From Hirsutella rhossiliensis (lineage: Eukaryota > Ascomycota > Sordariomycetes > Hypocreales > Ophiocordycipitaceae): a stretch of 64,000 bases of DNA. Below are positions 32,134 through 42,954 of this stretch, one piece after another. The stretch is from assembly GCF_020360975.1 (NCBI RefSeq), contig NW_025408684.1:124001-188000 (forward strand), written 5' to 3'. The position numbers were made by a program, and so were the translations under genes. The notes below the pieces were generated by a model, which had not been told where the DNA came from, ran no database searches, and was given only the letters and a program-made list of their open reading frames with translations. The stretch's first letter is position 1. The number at the start of each line of letters is the position of its first letter.

Positions 32134-35100
32134 ATGGAAGTTGGTCCTACAATAATTCGAAGCATTATCAATAGGACCAATCTCTTCTCCTCACTCGTAG
32201 ACGAGGGATGCCAGTGCTACGCCGCGGTTGACGAAGAAGTCGTCGAGAAGTTGGAAGTTCCTATAGTGGAAATAGCACCGCGAGCTATTACAGGAGCATC
32301 AGGGGCAATGGAAGGAGCAACGATTAGGGGCCTCGTATGGCTATCAATGGAGGTCAACGGCCACATACAGACGATCTGTGCCTACGTGGTGCCCCGATTG
32401 GAATTCCCCCTAATCCTAGGAAAACCCTGGTTATGCCACACAAAGTCGTACTCAGTGCCCCACGAGAAACGACTATGGCATGAACCTACACAAGACTGGG
32501 TAGATCACCTCGGGAAGGAGAATATTCTGCGAAAGCCAAGGAGTTCGAAGAAGCAAAGCACGTACTAGCCAGTACCTTTGTGGGTTACTTTGAAAGGATC
32601 CGCAAGCAGGAAGGAAGAGAGGCAGCTGCCACGGCGATTTTCGCTATCAGCATGAAGGATATCGAAAGGGCGTTATCACCAAAGAAACCCATGTCAGAAG
32701 CAGAGCTACGCCGAACGATACCCCAGCGGTTCCACGATTTACTGCCTCTATTTATGAAGAAGGAAGCTGATAAGCTGAATCCTCATAAGCCAGGCATAGA
32801 CCACGAAATCAGAATCAAGGAGGACCCGAATGGCCAGCAGTTACCACTACCGTATGGAGCACTATACGGTATGTCACGAGAGGAACTCCTGGTTCTTAAG
32901 AAGACTCTACGAGACCTAGTGGATAAAGGATTTATCCGTGCAAGCAGTTCAGAAGCAGCAGCTCCAGTCCTGTTTGTGAGGAAACCAGGTGGCGGGCTGC
33001 GATTCTGTTGTGACTACAGAGCGTTGAACGCAATCACTAAGTCGGACCGTTACCCCTTCCTCTAATAGGGACACACTTCGCAACCTAAAAGATGCGAAGT
33101 GGTTCACTAAGGTCGACGTGGTACAAGCGTTCCATAAAGTACGGGTTGCAGAAGGAGACGAGTGGAAGACAGCGTTCCGCACCCGGTACGGTCTCTTCGA
33201 ATGGATGGTTACCCCGTTCGGGCTAAGTGGCGCGCCAGCAACCTTCCAGCGGTATATTAACGGTATCCTACGAGACTACCTCGACGAGTTCGCCTCTGCT
33301 TATATGGACGATATACTTATCTATTCGAGCGGGAGCAGAGAAGACCATTTCCGGAAGGTACGGTTAGTTTTAGAACGCCTCGCCGAGCATGGACTACACC
33401 TAGACCCGGAGAAATGCGAATTTGGAGTCAAGCGGATTAAGTACCTAGGATTCATTATTCACGCAGGAATTGGCATTCAGGCAGATCCCGACAAGATACG
33501 AGCAATAGTCGAGTGGGCAGTCCCCGTTACCCAGAAGGGGGTGCGCAGTTTTCTAGGATTCGTTAACTACTACCGGATATTTATACCGCAAGCCTCGGAA
33601 ATAACTGCACCCCTAACAGCACTAACAGGAAAGGGGACTAAGTTCAAGTGGACGGACGAGCACGATATGGCGTTCCAGACACTAAAGACGCTATTTACGA
33701 ACGCCCTATTCTTACTCAATGGGATTTCGAGGCCAACCTTCGTAGAAGCAGACTGTAGCGGCTGGGCGCTTGGGCACACTTACGCAGGAAGTCGACGGAC
33801 AACGCAAGCCAGTAGCGTTCCACTCGCAGAAGCTATCACCGGCTGAGCGCAACTACCCAATCCATGATAAGGAAATGCTCGCTATTATTCGTTGTCTCGA
33901 ACAATGGTCAGCCGAGCTACGAAGCTGTGATAACTTCGTTATCCTTACCGACCATAAGAACCTCGAGTATTTCATGACGCGCCAACAGCTCTCGGAAAGG
34001 CAGGCACGTTGGGCTGAATATCTCTCGCGTTTTAACTTCCAGCTCCAGTACCGTCCGGGACGGAAGCAGTGGTGCCAGACGCGCTCTCTCGCCGCGAACA
34101 GGACCGACCAAACGAAGCGGATCACGAAGCACGAGATATGCAGCTTATTCCAGAAGCAGCCCTACGTACCTACGTCGGAGTAACGTCGACTCAAGCGGGA
34201 GAAGGCGAAGAAGAACACACGGTTTTCCACGACCCAGAGCTACAACAATTATGGCAGCAAACGGCAAACCAGGATCCAGTCTTTACAAGCGTTTATAACG
34301 CGGTACGAAACGGATCTCGGTCCTCGACCCCAAGCTTAAGCTGAAGGTACAAGTCGCCGAGTGCTTTATTGATCCTCGGGGGCACCTACGACTACGTGGC
34401 CGCTTATGGGTGCCAGGCGCACCGATCACGACAGAAGCAGCAGCCAAGGCAGCACCGCTAGAGCAGGAGTCGCTAAACGAATTACGGGGCTCCTTAATCC
34501 AGAAGGTTCATGACTCCCATGTAGTAGGCCACCCGGGACGGGAAGGGACGATAGAAGCCGTATCCAGGGACTTCTACTGGCCGCTAATGCAACAGCATAT
34601 CCGACGTTTCTTGCGTAACTGCGATGTCTGCGGCCGTACGAAGATATGGCGCGAGCATAAAAGGGTCTACTTAGACCGCTACCCGTACCGGACCGCTTCT
34701 TCCGCCAGATACAGATGGACTTTATTACGGACCTCCCTTGCGAACGGTAACCGCTGCCTCTGGGTTATCAAGGACCGGCTAAGTAAGGAAGTTATACTCG
34801 AACCGATGCCAACGATGGAAGCGGAAGCATGTGCAGAGCGTTTTCTATGGTGCTTCGCCCGCTACCACTGGTGGCCCGACGCTATAACGAGCGATAGGGG
34901 CTCGAATTGGGTAGGCCGCTTTTGGAGGCACATGTGCAAGTTACTGGGGATCGACCAGCAGCTAAGCACGGCGTACCACCCCCAAACCGACGGAGGCCCT
35001 GAGAGGATGAACCAAGAAGTACAGGCATACCTCCGCGCCGTGATTAACCAGAACCAGAACGACTGGGATAAGTGGGTTCCCGCGGCTCAGATGGCGTTAA

Positions 35101-36029
35101 ACGGTCGGGTCAATACCTCTATAGGGATGTCCCCATTCTTCGCTATACACGGCTATGAGCCGAAGTCACCAGTTCCCCTCGTTACGGAAGCATATGCGGA
35201 AGAGTATCCTCAGCATTCGCCAGAAACCAGGGCAAAGAAATTTGTTACCAAACTACAACAGATTACGGACCTCTGCCAAGCATCAATGGCGACAGCTACG
35301 CAGCAACAAGAACGCTTCGCTAACAGACGACGGAACGCGGCAGAACGCTTCGAAGTAGGCGATAAGGTTTGGCTTGACTTACGGAACTACGCGTCAGAGC
35401 GACCTAAGAAGAAGTTCGACTGGCTGCACGCTAAGTATACGATAAGCAAGGTACTCGACCCGTACACGGTTGAACTAGCAGACCTCCCGAGGGGCTGCTA
35501 TAATAGGTTCCACGTCGACCAACTCCGGAGAGCGGGGACGGACCCAATGCCTGGTCAGCAACGCACAGACGCTCAACCCCCATCTATCCAAGTAGACGGG
35601 GAGGCTCACCAAGTAGTAGAGGAAATACTATGCGCTAGGTGGAAGAGAACCGGCCGCGGCCGTAGGCGGGAAGTCCTTGTACGCTGGCAAGGTTGGCAAG
35701 ACCCGACCTGGACCTCTTTAGACAATATGCAACAGACAGCGGCCTTGGATAAGTACGAACAGAGATACGGCCCGGCTCTCGAAAACGATGGACCATACCA
35801 GCACCGACGAGTGGCAACGGAAGCACAGCCGGCCCAAATCCAGGGGCAAGTCGAAGGAATACAACCACAGCTGCAGATACAGGGCAAGAGAATACGCGGA
35901 CCACTACGGGCTAGGACTAATGGCGACGCCCCGTCGATAGTAACGGCACCAGACCCTATAGACGACGGCCCTACGATCGTTGTAGAGGACCAGGAACAGG
36001 AAAAGGGCACCAGCGCCAGAGAGGAGTAG
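32134..36029 (+). pseudogene. Gypsy Pol: protease, RT, RNase H, integrase, chromodomain
   Basis: Retropepsin-like segment SLVDEGCQCYAAVDEE (about 32193-32240), where DEG stands in place of the usual DSG/DTG. RT: VRKPGGGLRFCCDYRALN (about 32975-33030), TPFGLSGAPATFQRYING (about 33210-33265), catalytic YMDD (33301-33312). RNase H: FVEADCSGWALG, SQKLSPAERNYPIHDKEM. Integrase: zinc module HDSHVVGHPGREG...CDVCGRTK, catalytic core with MDFITDLP in a shifted frame (about 34713), TSDRGSNWVG (about 34890), YHPQTDGGPERMNQE (about 34975-35020). The chromodomain is VVEEILCARW...VLVRWQGW..PTWTSLDNM (about 35612-35730). Single-base frameshifts occur near 32570, 33060, 33770, 34065, 34330, 34680 and 34738. 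Confidence 0.92.
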
Positions 36030-36036
36030 GGGCTAA

Positions 36037-36212
36037 TGTAAGGGCTACGCCCCGATGTGTAGATCTGGCATGGCCAGACTAGTCACGTGCGAGCGCCACG
36101 GACACGACTCCTAAAGGGAGCGATGTAGACACGTCTCCCCTTTACACTCTTTGTAGCTCAATTTACATCAATTACGCCCAGCACCTGTGCCAACAGTGCT
36201 GACCCCGTAACA
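36037..36212 (+). repeat. 3' LTR of Gypsy element
   Basis: 176 bp; matches 30430-30604 except for two indels. Followed by CCATG. Confidence 0.93.
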
Positions 36213-36581
36213 CCATGCAAGGGCAGAGGCACAAACAAAATAGGGGACGAATGGGGAGACGCGTCTAAGGGTGAAGAGCCTGCTGTAGGACTGCGACAGG
36301 GTGAGGATAGAGTCCGCAGCCTGGAGACAGATTTCGCGGGGTCGGACGTCGGAATCAGCCAGGACAAGGTTGGCGAGAGGGCGGAACAGGCAGAGTAGGC
36401 AGAACTGATAGTACATGCTACATGCGGGCAGTCAGCCGGATAATGCTGTCTCTTCTCCCCTCTGTGTCTCTCGGCCCCCTCCCGAGTCCTGTGAGCCGGG
36501 TTCTTGTGTCTGTGTACATACTTGTTGCGATTGAACTTGCTTCTATTCAATTCTGTCTGACAGCTCTCAACATATATATAC

Positions 36582-36605
36582 ATAGTGGCACGTCCGTGCC
36601 ACTAT
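36582..36605. other. Perfect 11-bp-arm palindrome in TF intron
   Basis: Arms atagtggcacg and cgtgccactat separated by tc. Lies in the probable intron between the TF segments ending near 36690 and starting near 36418; could form a strong hairpin. Confidence 0.85.
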
Positions 36606-38200
36606 CCAGTGACTCACCACTTGTAAGTGCTGCCTAAACATGTCTTGGTCCATGTCTCATACCAAGTCAACACTGGATAAAGAGTACAAAGGGGGTGTCA
36701 CTGCCGCCGGTTTTGGGTAGGGAGAAGAATCCTTCGTACCAATCGAGATACTCGGTATACACTGCCATGACCTCGGCTGTGTCGAATCGTCCGTTTGGGG
36801 TATGGGTTGCTGATGAGAGGAGCTTGTACACCCATTCCGTGAGCTGGAAGACTCTTGCTGGAATGAGCTGTAGACTGCGCAGTTGCGAGCCGCGTGCTTT
36901 CAGGGCAGGGTCTGCAGCCGTGTTACGGTGCGACTCCTGATTGGATACAATTCCTGGGTATACCTAACTTGATGCATTCACCTGGTGTAGTTCCGCTGCC
37001 GCACTGGCCGCCAAACAGGTACTCGGCACTGCAGGCGGATTGGTCTAGAAATATTGAGTCGTCTTGTAGCTTGCAACTCGTAGACATGGTGAAGACTTGG
37101 CCCGTCGTGAGACGAAGTATGCTGTGTGCGGAATCCCATCAGTTTATGCTTCGGAGGAGTCGGGAACAGGGGCTGCAAGCGGTTTACAGACCGAATCAGG
37201 GACACGGCGCCGCGGTACGAAGTAGCCCAAACTTTGGCATACTTCTCGGCCTCGGAGCCCATCAGGGGCTCTTGAGGACAAAGATTGACTATCCTAGCGG
37301 CAAAGGAGTCGGCAAGCGCTTGAGCTTCGGCCTCGCGCCCGCAGGTAATCTGGTAGAGCGAGAGAATCCCGATGGCCTGTATATCTGGGAGGTTGGCCGA
37401 GGGGCCGGTTCTGCGGATAATGGCCTCGGCCTTGTCGAAAGTGGTTTGCTTCCGCACTTGAAGCCAGGCCCCGGCTCTCCGCTTCGTCGCTGATCTCGTG
37501 GACCACCCGGGTTGCCAGCGCGATGAGCGCGTTTACCAGGGCAGAGGAGCAGTACCGGCTCGAGCCGCTGCAATAGTCTCGGAAGAAGGGGTCCTTGCAC
37601 ATGAGGCAGAAGGGAGGTAGTCCCAGGTGAGGAGGGCGTCGAGGATCTGCCGAACCGAAGCCACCGTACACCCGGCGCACGTCCACCTGTCGGTTTGCGC
37701 GTGTGATGCATCGTCAAAGGGCAATGACGGGAAACAGGAGCCGCCAGGGCCGGTGTCGAAGTCGCCTTGGGAGCCTCGGTCAGTGTGCTGAGGTCGCTCG
37801 AGCCCGAGGCAGAACGGTGCATGGTGGGCGACGGCAGTCGGCTCAGGCAGTGCGGGCAGACGGCTTCGTCGAGAATGGAGCTGGAAGAGCCCGCCGATGA
37901 TTCCTGTTCACCTCCATCTGACGAGCCACGCCCGTTTTCACCGTTCAGGTGCGCCAGCTCCTGCAGAATGGCTTGGTGAGACTTGGTCCCCTCGACCAAG
38001 TATTGTATAAAGGCATTGCTGACTTCGACGTCGTTGATTGAACATATTGCGCGGAGTAGTCGGTCATGCTCCTCGTTGTACCGCCGTAGACTATCGATCT
38101 CGGCCCGTAGATCGTCTTTGGACTTGCGTCGCGGGTGGTCGTATACGCGTCCTTCTCCGGCCTCGTCGCATCTTTTGCACGGTGCCTGGCCATCATCACA

Positions 38201-38310
38201 CTAGAGAGCGAGAAACCAATCAGTGAAAGTATCCAGCTAGGCAGGATATGGGATGAGACAGACGACTGGGGGCTCTTTGGGCTTTGGCTTCGTGTGGGCT
38301 ATCGACTGAC
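38201..38310 (-). other. Intron 1 of Zn2Cys6 gene
   Basis: 110 bp; donor gtcagt, acceptor tctctag on the minus strand. It splits the zinc cluster after the second cysteine pair's basic residues, a common intron position in this family. Confidence 0.75.
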
Positions 38311-38370
38311 CTTTGCTCGTTTCTTGCGGCACCTCTGACAAGCCATTCGTATCAGCATTCGACGGGGCAT

Positions 38371-39356
38371 TGTCTTTGCTGCCAAGTGCAGTAGGGGCCC
38401 GTGGAAAGGAACCGCCTCCTTATGTAAGGTACGCCTATCGTGCCCGGGGCCAGTCGAGGTCAGACCCTGAGGTATCAAGACAACATGGCTTAGGCGTCAC
38501 GGCGAGATGGTGGTCAGGGCCGCGATCGCCACGTGCTGTCCATGGCAAGGTTTAACGTGCCGGCCCCGAGGCATGTTTGTGCATACGTACATGCATATAT
38601 ATCTTGTATTTATGTATGTATATATGTATGTACATATGGTTGCCCTGGTCTGCATGAGCTCGGAGTAGAGGAACAAGGTTTGGTGTTTGGGTCACTACAG
38701 CACCGACGTGCTGCAACACAACATCGCAGACGTCATGCCGACCTCGATGGCGCGCAGGTGGGTCGCTTTACATTTTGTCTTGCCTTGTCTCGTCTTTGTC
38801 CCCCGTCATGTCGTGGCGGCCCAAACTAATTGGCAGGGTAGTTCGAGCACGATCTCACTGCAGCCGATCATTAGCCCAAGGGCGGGGTCTTTAGACCCCA
38901 CTTGTAAGCTACCCTGACTCGTATTGTGTGTGACACACCGCCACTAGCTCGAGGCAACCCCAGGTACGGATACTCAGGATACTTTATGTTACGAAAAGTT
39001 GGAGCTACTGTCTAATGATTCAGATGACACTAAGTATCTGGCTTCGCGACACCTCTATGTTATGTCAGACATGTTTGTCGATAGTGTAAGTGCGCCTCAC
39101 CAATCGTGACTTACGACAGCGCCATTTCCAGAGGGGAAACGCGCATGCTAAGTTACCGCTAGGTGTGAGGCGCCCTTGCCTAATACGGCTAGACACATGG
39201 AAGATAAATATCGCGCATAGAACGATTAAGGGGGTCCTGGTTTAGGGCCATGCATAGGTGATGATTCGTTTAAGAAGGGTGCCCTGCACATGGGGATCGT
39301 TGGTCAGCAGCGTCCTGCATCTTTTGCTGCAGGTCATCAATCCTACCACCTGTTCT
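38371..39356. other. Gap with upstream region of Zn2Cys6 gene
   Basis: No gene. Contains an AT/GTAT-rich simple stretch (about 38575-38640) and a ggggtctttagacccc inverted repeat (about 38885-38900). Confidence 0.5.
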
Positions 39357-39430
39357 GCCTCCATGGCGTAGTGGTGACACGTCTGGAGCCTCTGCGTCGC
39401 AGAGGGTCGGTTCGAAGCCGGCTGGAGGCA
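39357..39430 (+). other. tRNA-like sequence with Pol III A and B boxes
   Basis: Perfect 7-bp acceptor stem (GCCTCCA/TGGAGGC), D-stem GCGT/ACGT with A-box tggcgtagtgg, T-stem GTCGG/CCGGC with B-box ggttcgaagcc, and a total length of 73-74 nt as in a tRNA. The anticodon arm does not pair in the normal register; instead CCTCTGC/GCAGAGG can pair. Could be a decayed tRNA or the head of a tRNA-derived SINE. Confidence 0.4.
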
Positions 39431-41802
39431 CCCTGAGCGAACAGGGTACACCCGGGTTCCCGCCCGTCAACAGGAACAGCGTCATGAGAGAACACAATCG
39501 GCGTACCAACCACCATCAATGACTAACACAACCACGCTTCAACTTCGACACATCGCGCTTCAGTTGCTGGGAATAGGATGCTGAACACTTGGAGAAATTG
39601 ACCTTCAAGCAGGTCTGTCATGAAGCGAACAGTGGAATGGTTGGCGCAGCGTAAGATGATATGTGGGGCTTGGGGTGTCATGCATCAGTGTATCGAACCG
39701 TCAATAGCCAGAGCGTCTAGGCCCTATAGGGACCTCCCTCCGGGCGGAATAAATCCATACCATTCCATACCACCTGTTCTCGGATGGCTGCCGCCACAGC
39801 CCAGAAAGGATTAGTTAACCATGAAATTGCACTGCCGGCCGAATCGCGCTTCTGCTTCACCCGACATTCTCGAGATGGTTGCAATATGTACACAGCAATG
39901 ACCTGACGTCTTCGTTCTACGAGCTGCTATGCCGCAGCCACAGTGTGCTTCCACCTCTCTTAGCACTTTTTCTGCCAGATTTTGCGTTGTACCAGGCACT
40001 ACGCCCTCTTCTTGAGATGGCTGCGTTTAGAGGCATATGGAGGCCCGAAGGTGGGCGTAGTGGAGGGTCTCGTGGCAGCAGCTCGGTTGGAGCGCGATGA
40101 AGCGGGATAGTGCAGAAGTACTTTAAAGTAGAGCTAGAGAGAAGAGTGAAGGCGAGGGTGGGAGATGTGGGGTCTCGGAGACGTATGCGAGAGAATGGTC
40201 AGGGCCACAACTTGCGTCACCAAACCGCGTCCTTTTGGGCGCATTTCAGCGACACTACGGCACAAACCGCGATGACGTTCGAGGTGCGGCAAGGGCTATT
40301 ACCTACCCCAACCTCCAGAATTGCCGCTTTTGGCGGCTCCAACACTGTCTGTTGATCTGAAACGTGCTTGTGAACTACGCCCAGAAGAAGGTTAAGACAT
40401 TTTTCGTTTCTTCTGCGACATAGGCTTTTCCGGCTCTCCGCCCGCCGAGCCAAGAATATAGCGTCTAGATTGGGCAAAAGCAGGCTCAGGTAAGTCTGGT
40501 GGGCAACGGTCGTGGACATGCGCGAGTAGTTCATACTCCTGTGGAGCTAATGAGCGCCGAAGTGCTCCTTTATTGTCCTGACTGGCTTACTATGTAACAT
40601 AGTGTACACTACAGTACTATTTCCGTTTGAGCTGGTCTTTTACCAGGAGGAGGCAGAATTCAGCCGGGCAGGGAGGGGCTTTTGCACAAACTTCATGCAT
40701 GTTTCGAGAGACGGCGCACGTCTGGATGGCGTCATCTTGTCCTCTTAGTAGAAGCGATTTTGACCAATGAGAACTGGAGCTTAGAACATCAATAACTCTG
40801 GGCTGCGCGTATGATTGGTCAAGTGACGCCAAGCTGCATCAGAGGCTGTGCACCTGATGGCCGTTAGGACCTGCGGGACGGAACAGAGTGAGTCAGTCAG
40901 TCACAGATCGTAAGAGACAGGGGTCACACAACAAGGGGCACGGTTGGTGTGGATGACTGAACAACGATCGGGAAGAAGATCCCTGTGTATCGGGCAACGA
41001 AAGACTCTTGATTCTCTATCTAAGTGATGGTGAAAAGTTGGCTTCTTATACTTGGAATTTTGGGCTGAGTGGCGATGTCGCCACCTAGGCAGCATGTAAC
41101 GGGCTAGGCCCTGCTGGACAAGGCAGTGCCTTGTCGGTCTAAGCACTGTTGCTCCAGTAACGGCTTAGTCTATTTTGTTGGAGGATTTCTGTCCTTCTAT
41201 TTTCCTTTCCTTCTTCTTTCCTCAGCTCGAATGTAGAACGCACGAGGACTACATAGCTGTAATTTACACTATTAGAACCCATCACACAGCATAGATGACG
41301 ATGTCACCTAGAAGGTTCGAATCCATCACTAATATGGCATTACGAACTGCTTGCTGCCTTTTAGGCAGCACCGTGAATGAGCGTCTTGATCTTGACAGGG
41401 CGGTAGAAACCTTTCGCCAGAACGCAAGTACGGTACGGTCAAAGCCTTGAGATGTACCTACGGCAAGCAACTGCCAACTGGTAAGTTAATTTTCTCCTCG
41501 ATGCGTGATACTGTAATTTCGCATCTCGAATTTTTGTTATTTGAAGAGTTCAAAGAGCATGAGAGGAGTATCTGCAGATTATGGAAGGGCCGGAAAAATT
41601 ACACGATATGTATTTCGCGCAGCATCGAAGACTGTGAAGCGTAGACTGGTACACCAGATTCCTAAATACGCTACAACTTGGCGACGCGTGTAAGCCAGGA
41701 TATCACAAGTATTGCGGCAGCGAAAAATGCAGCGGCTGTACAATGTTCGTTCAACCGCTTGGCAGTGGCTTATTCGATGCTCCACACGCCGGAGCGGGCA
41801 AC
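39431..41802. other. Gene-poor gap
   Basis: Only short ORFs without motifs. A possible LTR fragment starts at about 41095 (TGTAACGGGCTAGGCCC) but no partner or target duplication is visible. Confidence 0.4.
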
Positions 41803-41908
41803 CCAGGGCAGCTCAGGGCAGCTCAGGACAGGCTCAGGCGGCTCAGGCAGCTCAGGGCAGATCAGGGTAGCTCAGCCCCTGCTCAGGGTAGCTCAGTCCC
41901 TGCTCAGG
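41803..41908. repeat. Minisatellite, (gctcagggca)n-like
   Basis: About ten imperfect copies of a 10-bp unit around gctcagg. Confidence 0.85.
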
Positions 41909-42954
41909 TTCGGCACGTACTTACTCAAGGTGGATCAGGTGGTGTTAATGGAAATACAATAGTGTGAACTTTCAAGGGTAGACCATGATTGCTTTGTCGC
42001 GCGGCTGGAATAGATCTGAGGAGCGTGTATCCTGAAGCTTCGGGAGGATTCTCGCGGCCAGCCCTTCATGGCAGACTGGTTGCTCGCTAGCTTGCTGGGA
42101 AAAGGTAAGATAGCTGCGTGCCTCCCCTAGGTAACTGTTAAAGGCACCACGATAGCCCAATTGACCTCCATCATGCCGTAAGAAGTAATGAGCAGGCAAA
42201 CATTCGAGGAGCAAATTGACGTTTTTCAAGAATGCTCGTTCCTTAGTTACGTTGTGTTCTAGTCACATTGACGATCGATGCACTTCCGCGACTGAGAGCC
42301 GATACGATGCCGCCCACGTGGTTGTCCTTGACAATTGGTTTGTTGCAAAGGACGCTGGACGCTCGATCATGCACGTCTTTTATCTAGGTGTGGATTTTTA
42401 GGTGGCCCGACGGCCGTTCAAGCGAAAGACAGAATTAATGTTTAACGACGATTACGCCAATACACATTGGAAGAGGTAGGAGCCAAGTACACAAGTTGTT
42501 ATGAAGATCTAGAAAGGTGCGGCCCAACGGTCCTATTTATGCCGTTGGGTAACTTCCATGGGCACCAAATTAGCCATACACGTGAGGTCACTATAGGTCC
42601 TGATACATGGCCTTATAATGATCTTTCAGGTGGTCCTTGATAACACCTAATAGCCTAACACTCCGACATTCCTCGTAAGAACGATTGGAACACTTCCACC
42701 GCAAAAGTTCCTCTATCACCACCGCGCGAAAATGGACGTCAACTAGAAGGCTGAAGCTCGAGGAACGTAAGTTCTCCTTGTCTCATACTAAAAGAAAGAT
42801 ATTCTCCTGATTAGGAAGTCTGGTTGAGAACAAGGTGACTGCTTTAGCCACACACATAGATTTCGCGCGATGCAGGTTGACCGTGGAGATACCAAGCGAT
42901 ACATTCGATTTGCTACCTTGCAGACCAACAACTTCGATTGGTCAAAGGCATAGC
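41909..42954. other. Gap, nothing recognised
   Basis: No ORF with motifs; lies downstream of the minus-strand DUF3435 gene. Confidence 0.5.

Larger units (their letters stand above)
30430..36212 (+). mobile_element. Ty3/Gypsy LTR retrotransposon with chromodomain
   Basis: 5' LTR 30430-30604 (175 bp) and 3' LTR 36037-36212 (176 bp), TGTAAG...TAACA, flanked by the perfect duplication CCATG (30425-30429, 36213-36217). A purine-rich tract (agaggagtagggg) precedes the 3' LTR. Gag, retropepsin, RT, RNase H, integrase and a C-terminal chromodomain follow in the Ty3/Gypsy order, placing it in the chromodomain clade. The LTRs differ only by two indels and no substitutions, so the insertion is young. 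It disrupts the Zn2Cys6 gene in opposite orientation. Confidence 0.95.
36213..38370 (-). pseudogene. Zn2Cys6 fungal transcription factor, interrupted and frameshifted
   Basis: Resembles nitrogen-assimilation-type regulators (Zn2Cys6 plus fungal-specific TF domain). Exon 1 (38311-38370) encodes MPRRMLIRMACQRCRKKRAK; the intron at 38201-38310 leads to CDDGQAPCKRCDEAGEG, then a linker RRKSKDDLRAEIDSLRRYN. The sixth cluster Cys is Arg (GEGRVYD). A Ser-rich linker (to about 37790) and the TF domain follow: ILDALLTWDYLP, FCLMCKDPFFRDYCSGSSRY, ALVNALIALATRVV, AIGILSLYQITCGREAEA, FQLTEWVYKLL, and after an intron MYYQFCLLCLFRPLANLVL. Frameshifts lie near 37730, 37615, 37440 and 36695. The Gypsy element splits the gene after YFVCASALAW; the remainder is at 30163-30429. 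Confidence 0.82.

Noticed and set aside
37289..37999. 236-aa minus ORF as an independent gene
   Set aside because: Its first half is in frame with the Zn2Cys6 exon 2; its second half is an out-of-frame read-through after a frameshift near 37730.
41095..41250. LTR-like start TGTAACGGGCTAGGCCC
   Set aside because: No partner LTR, target duplication or coding remnant within the window; kept only as a note.
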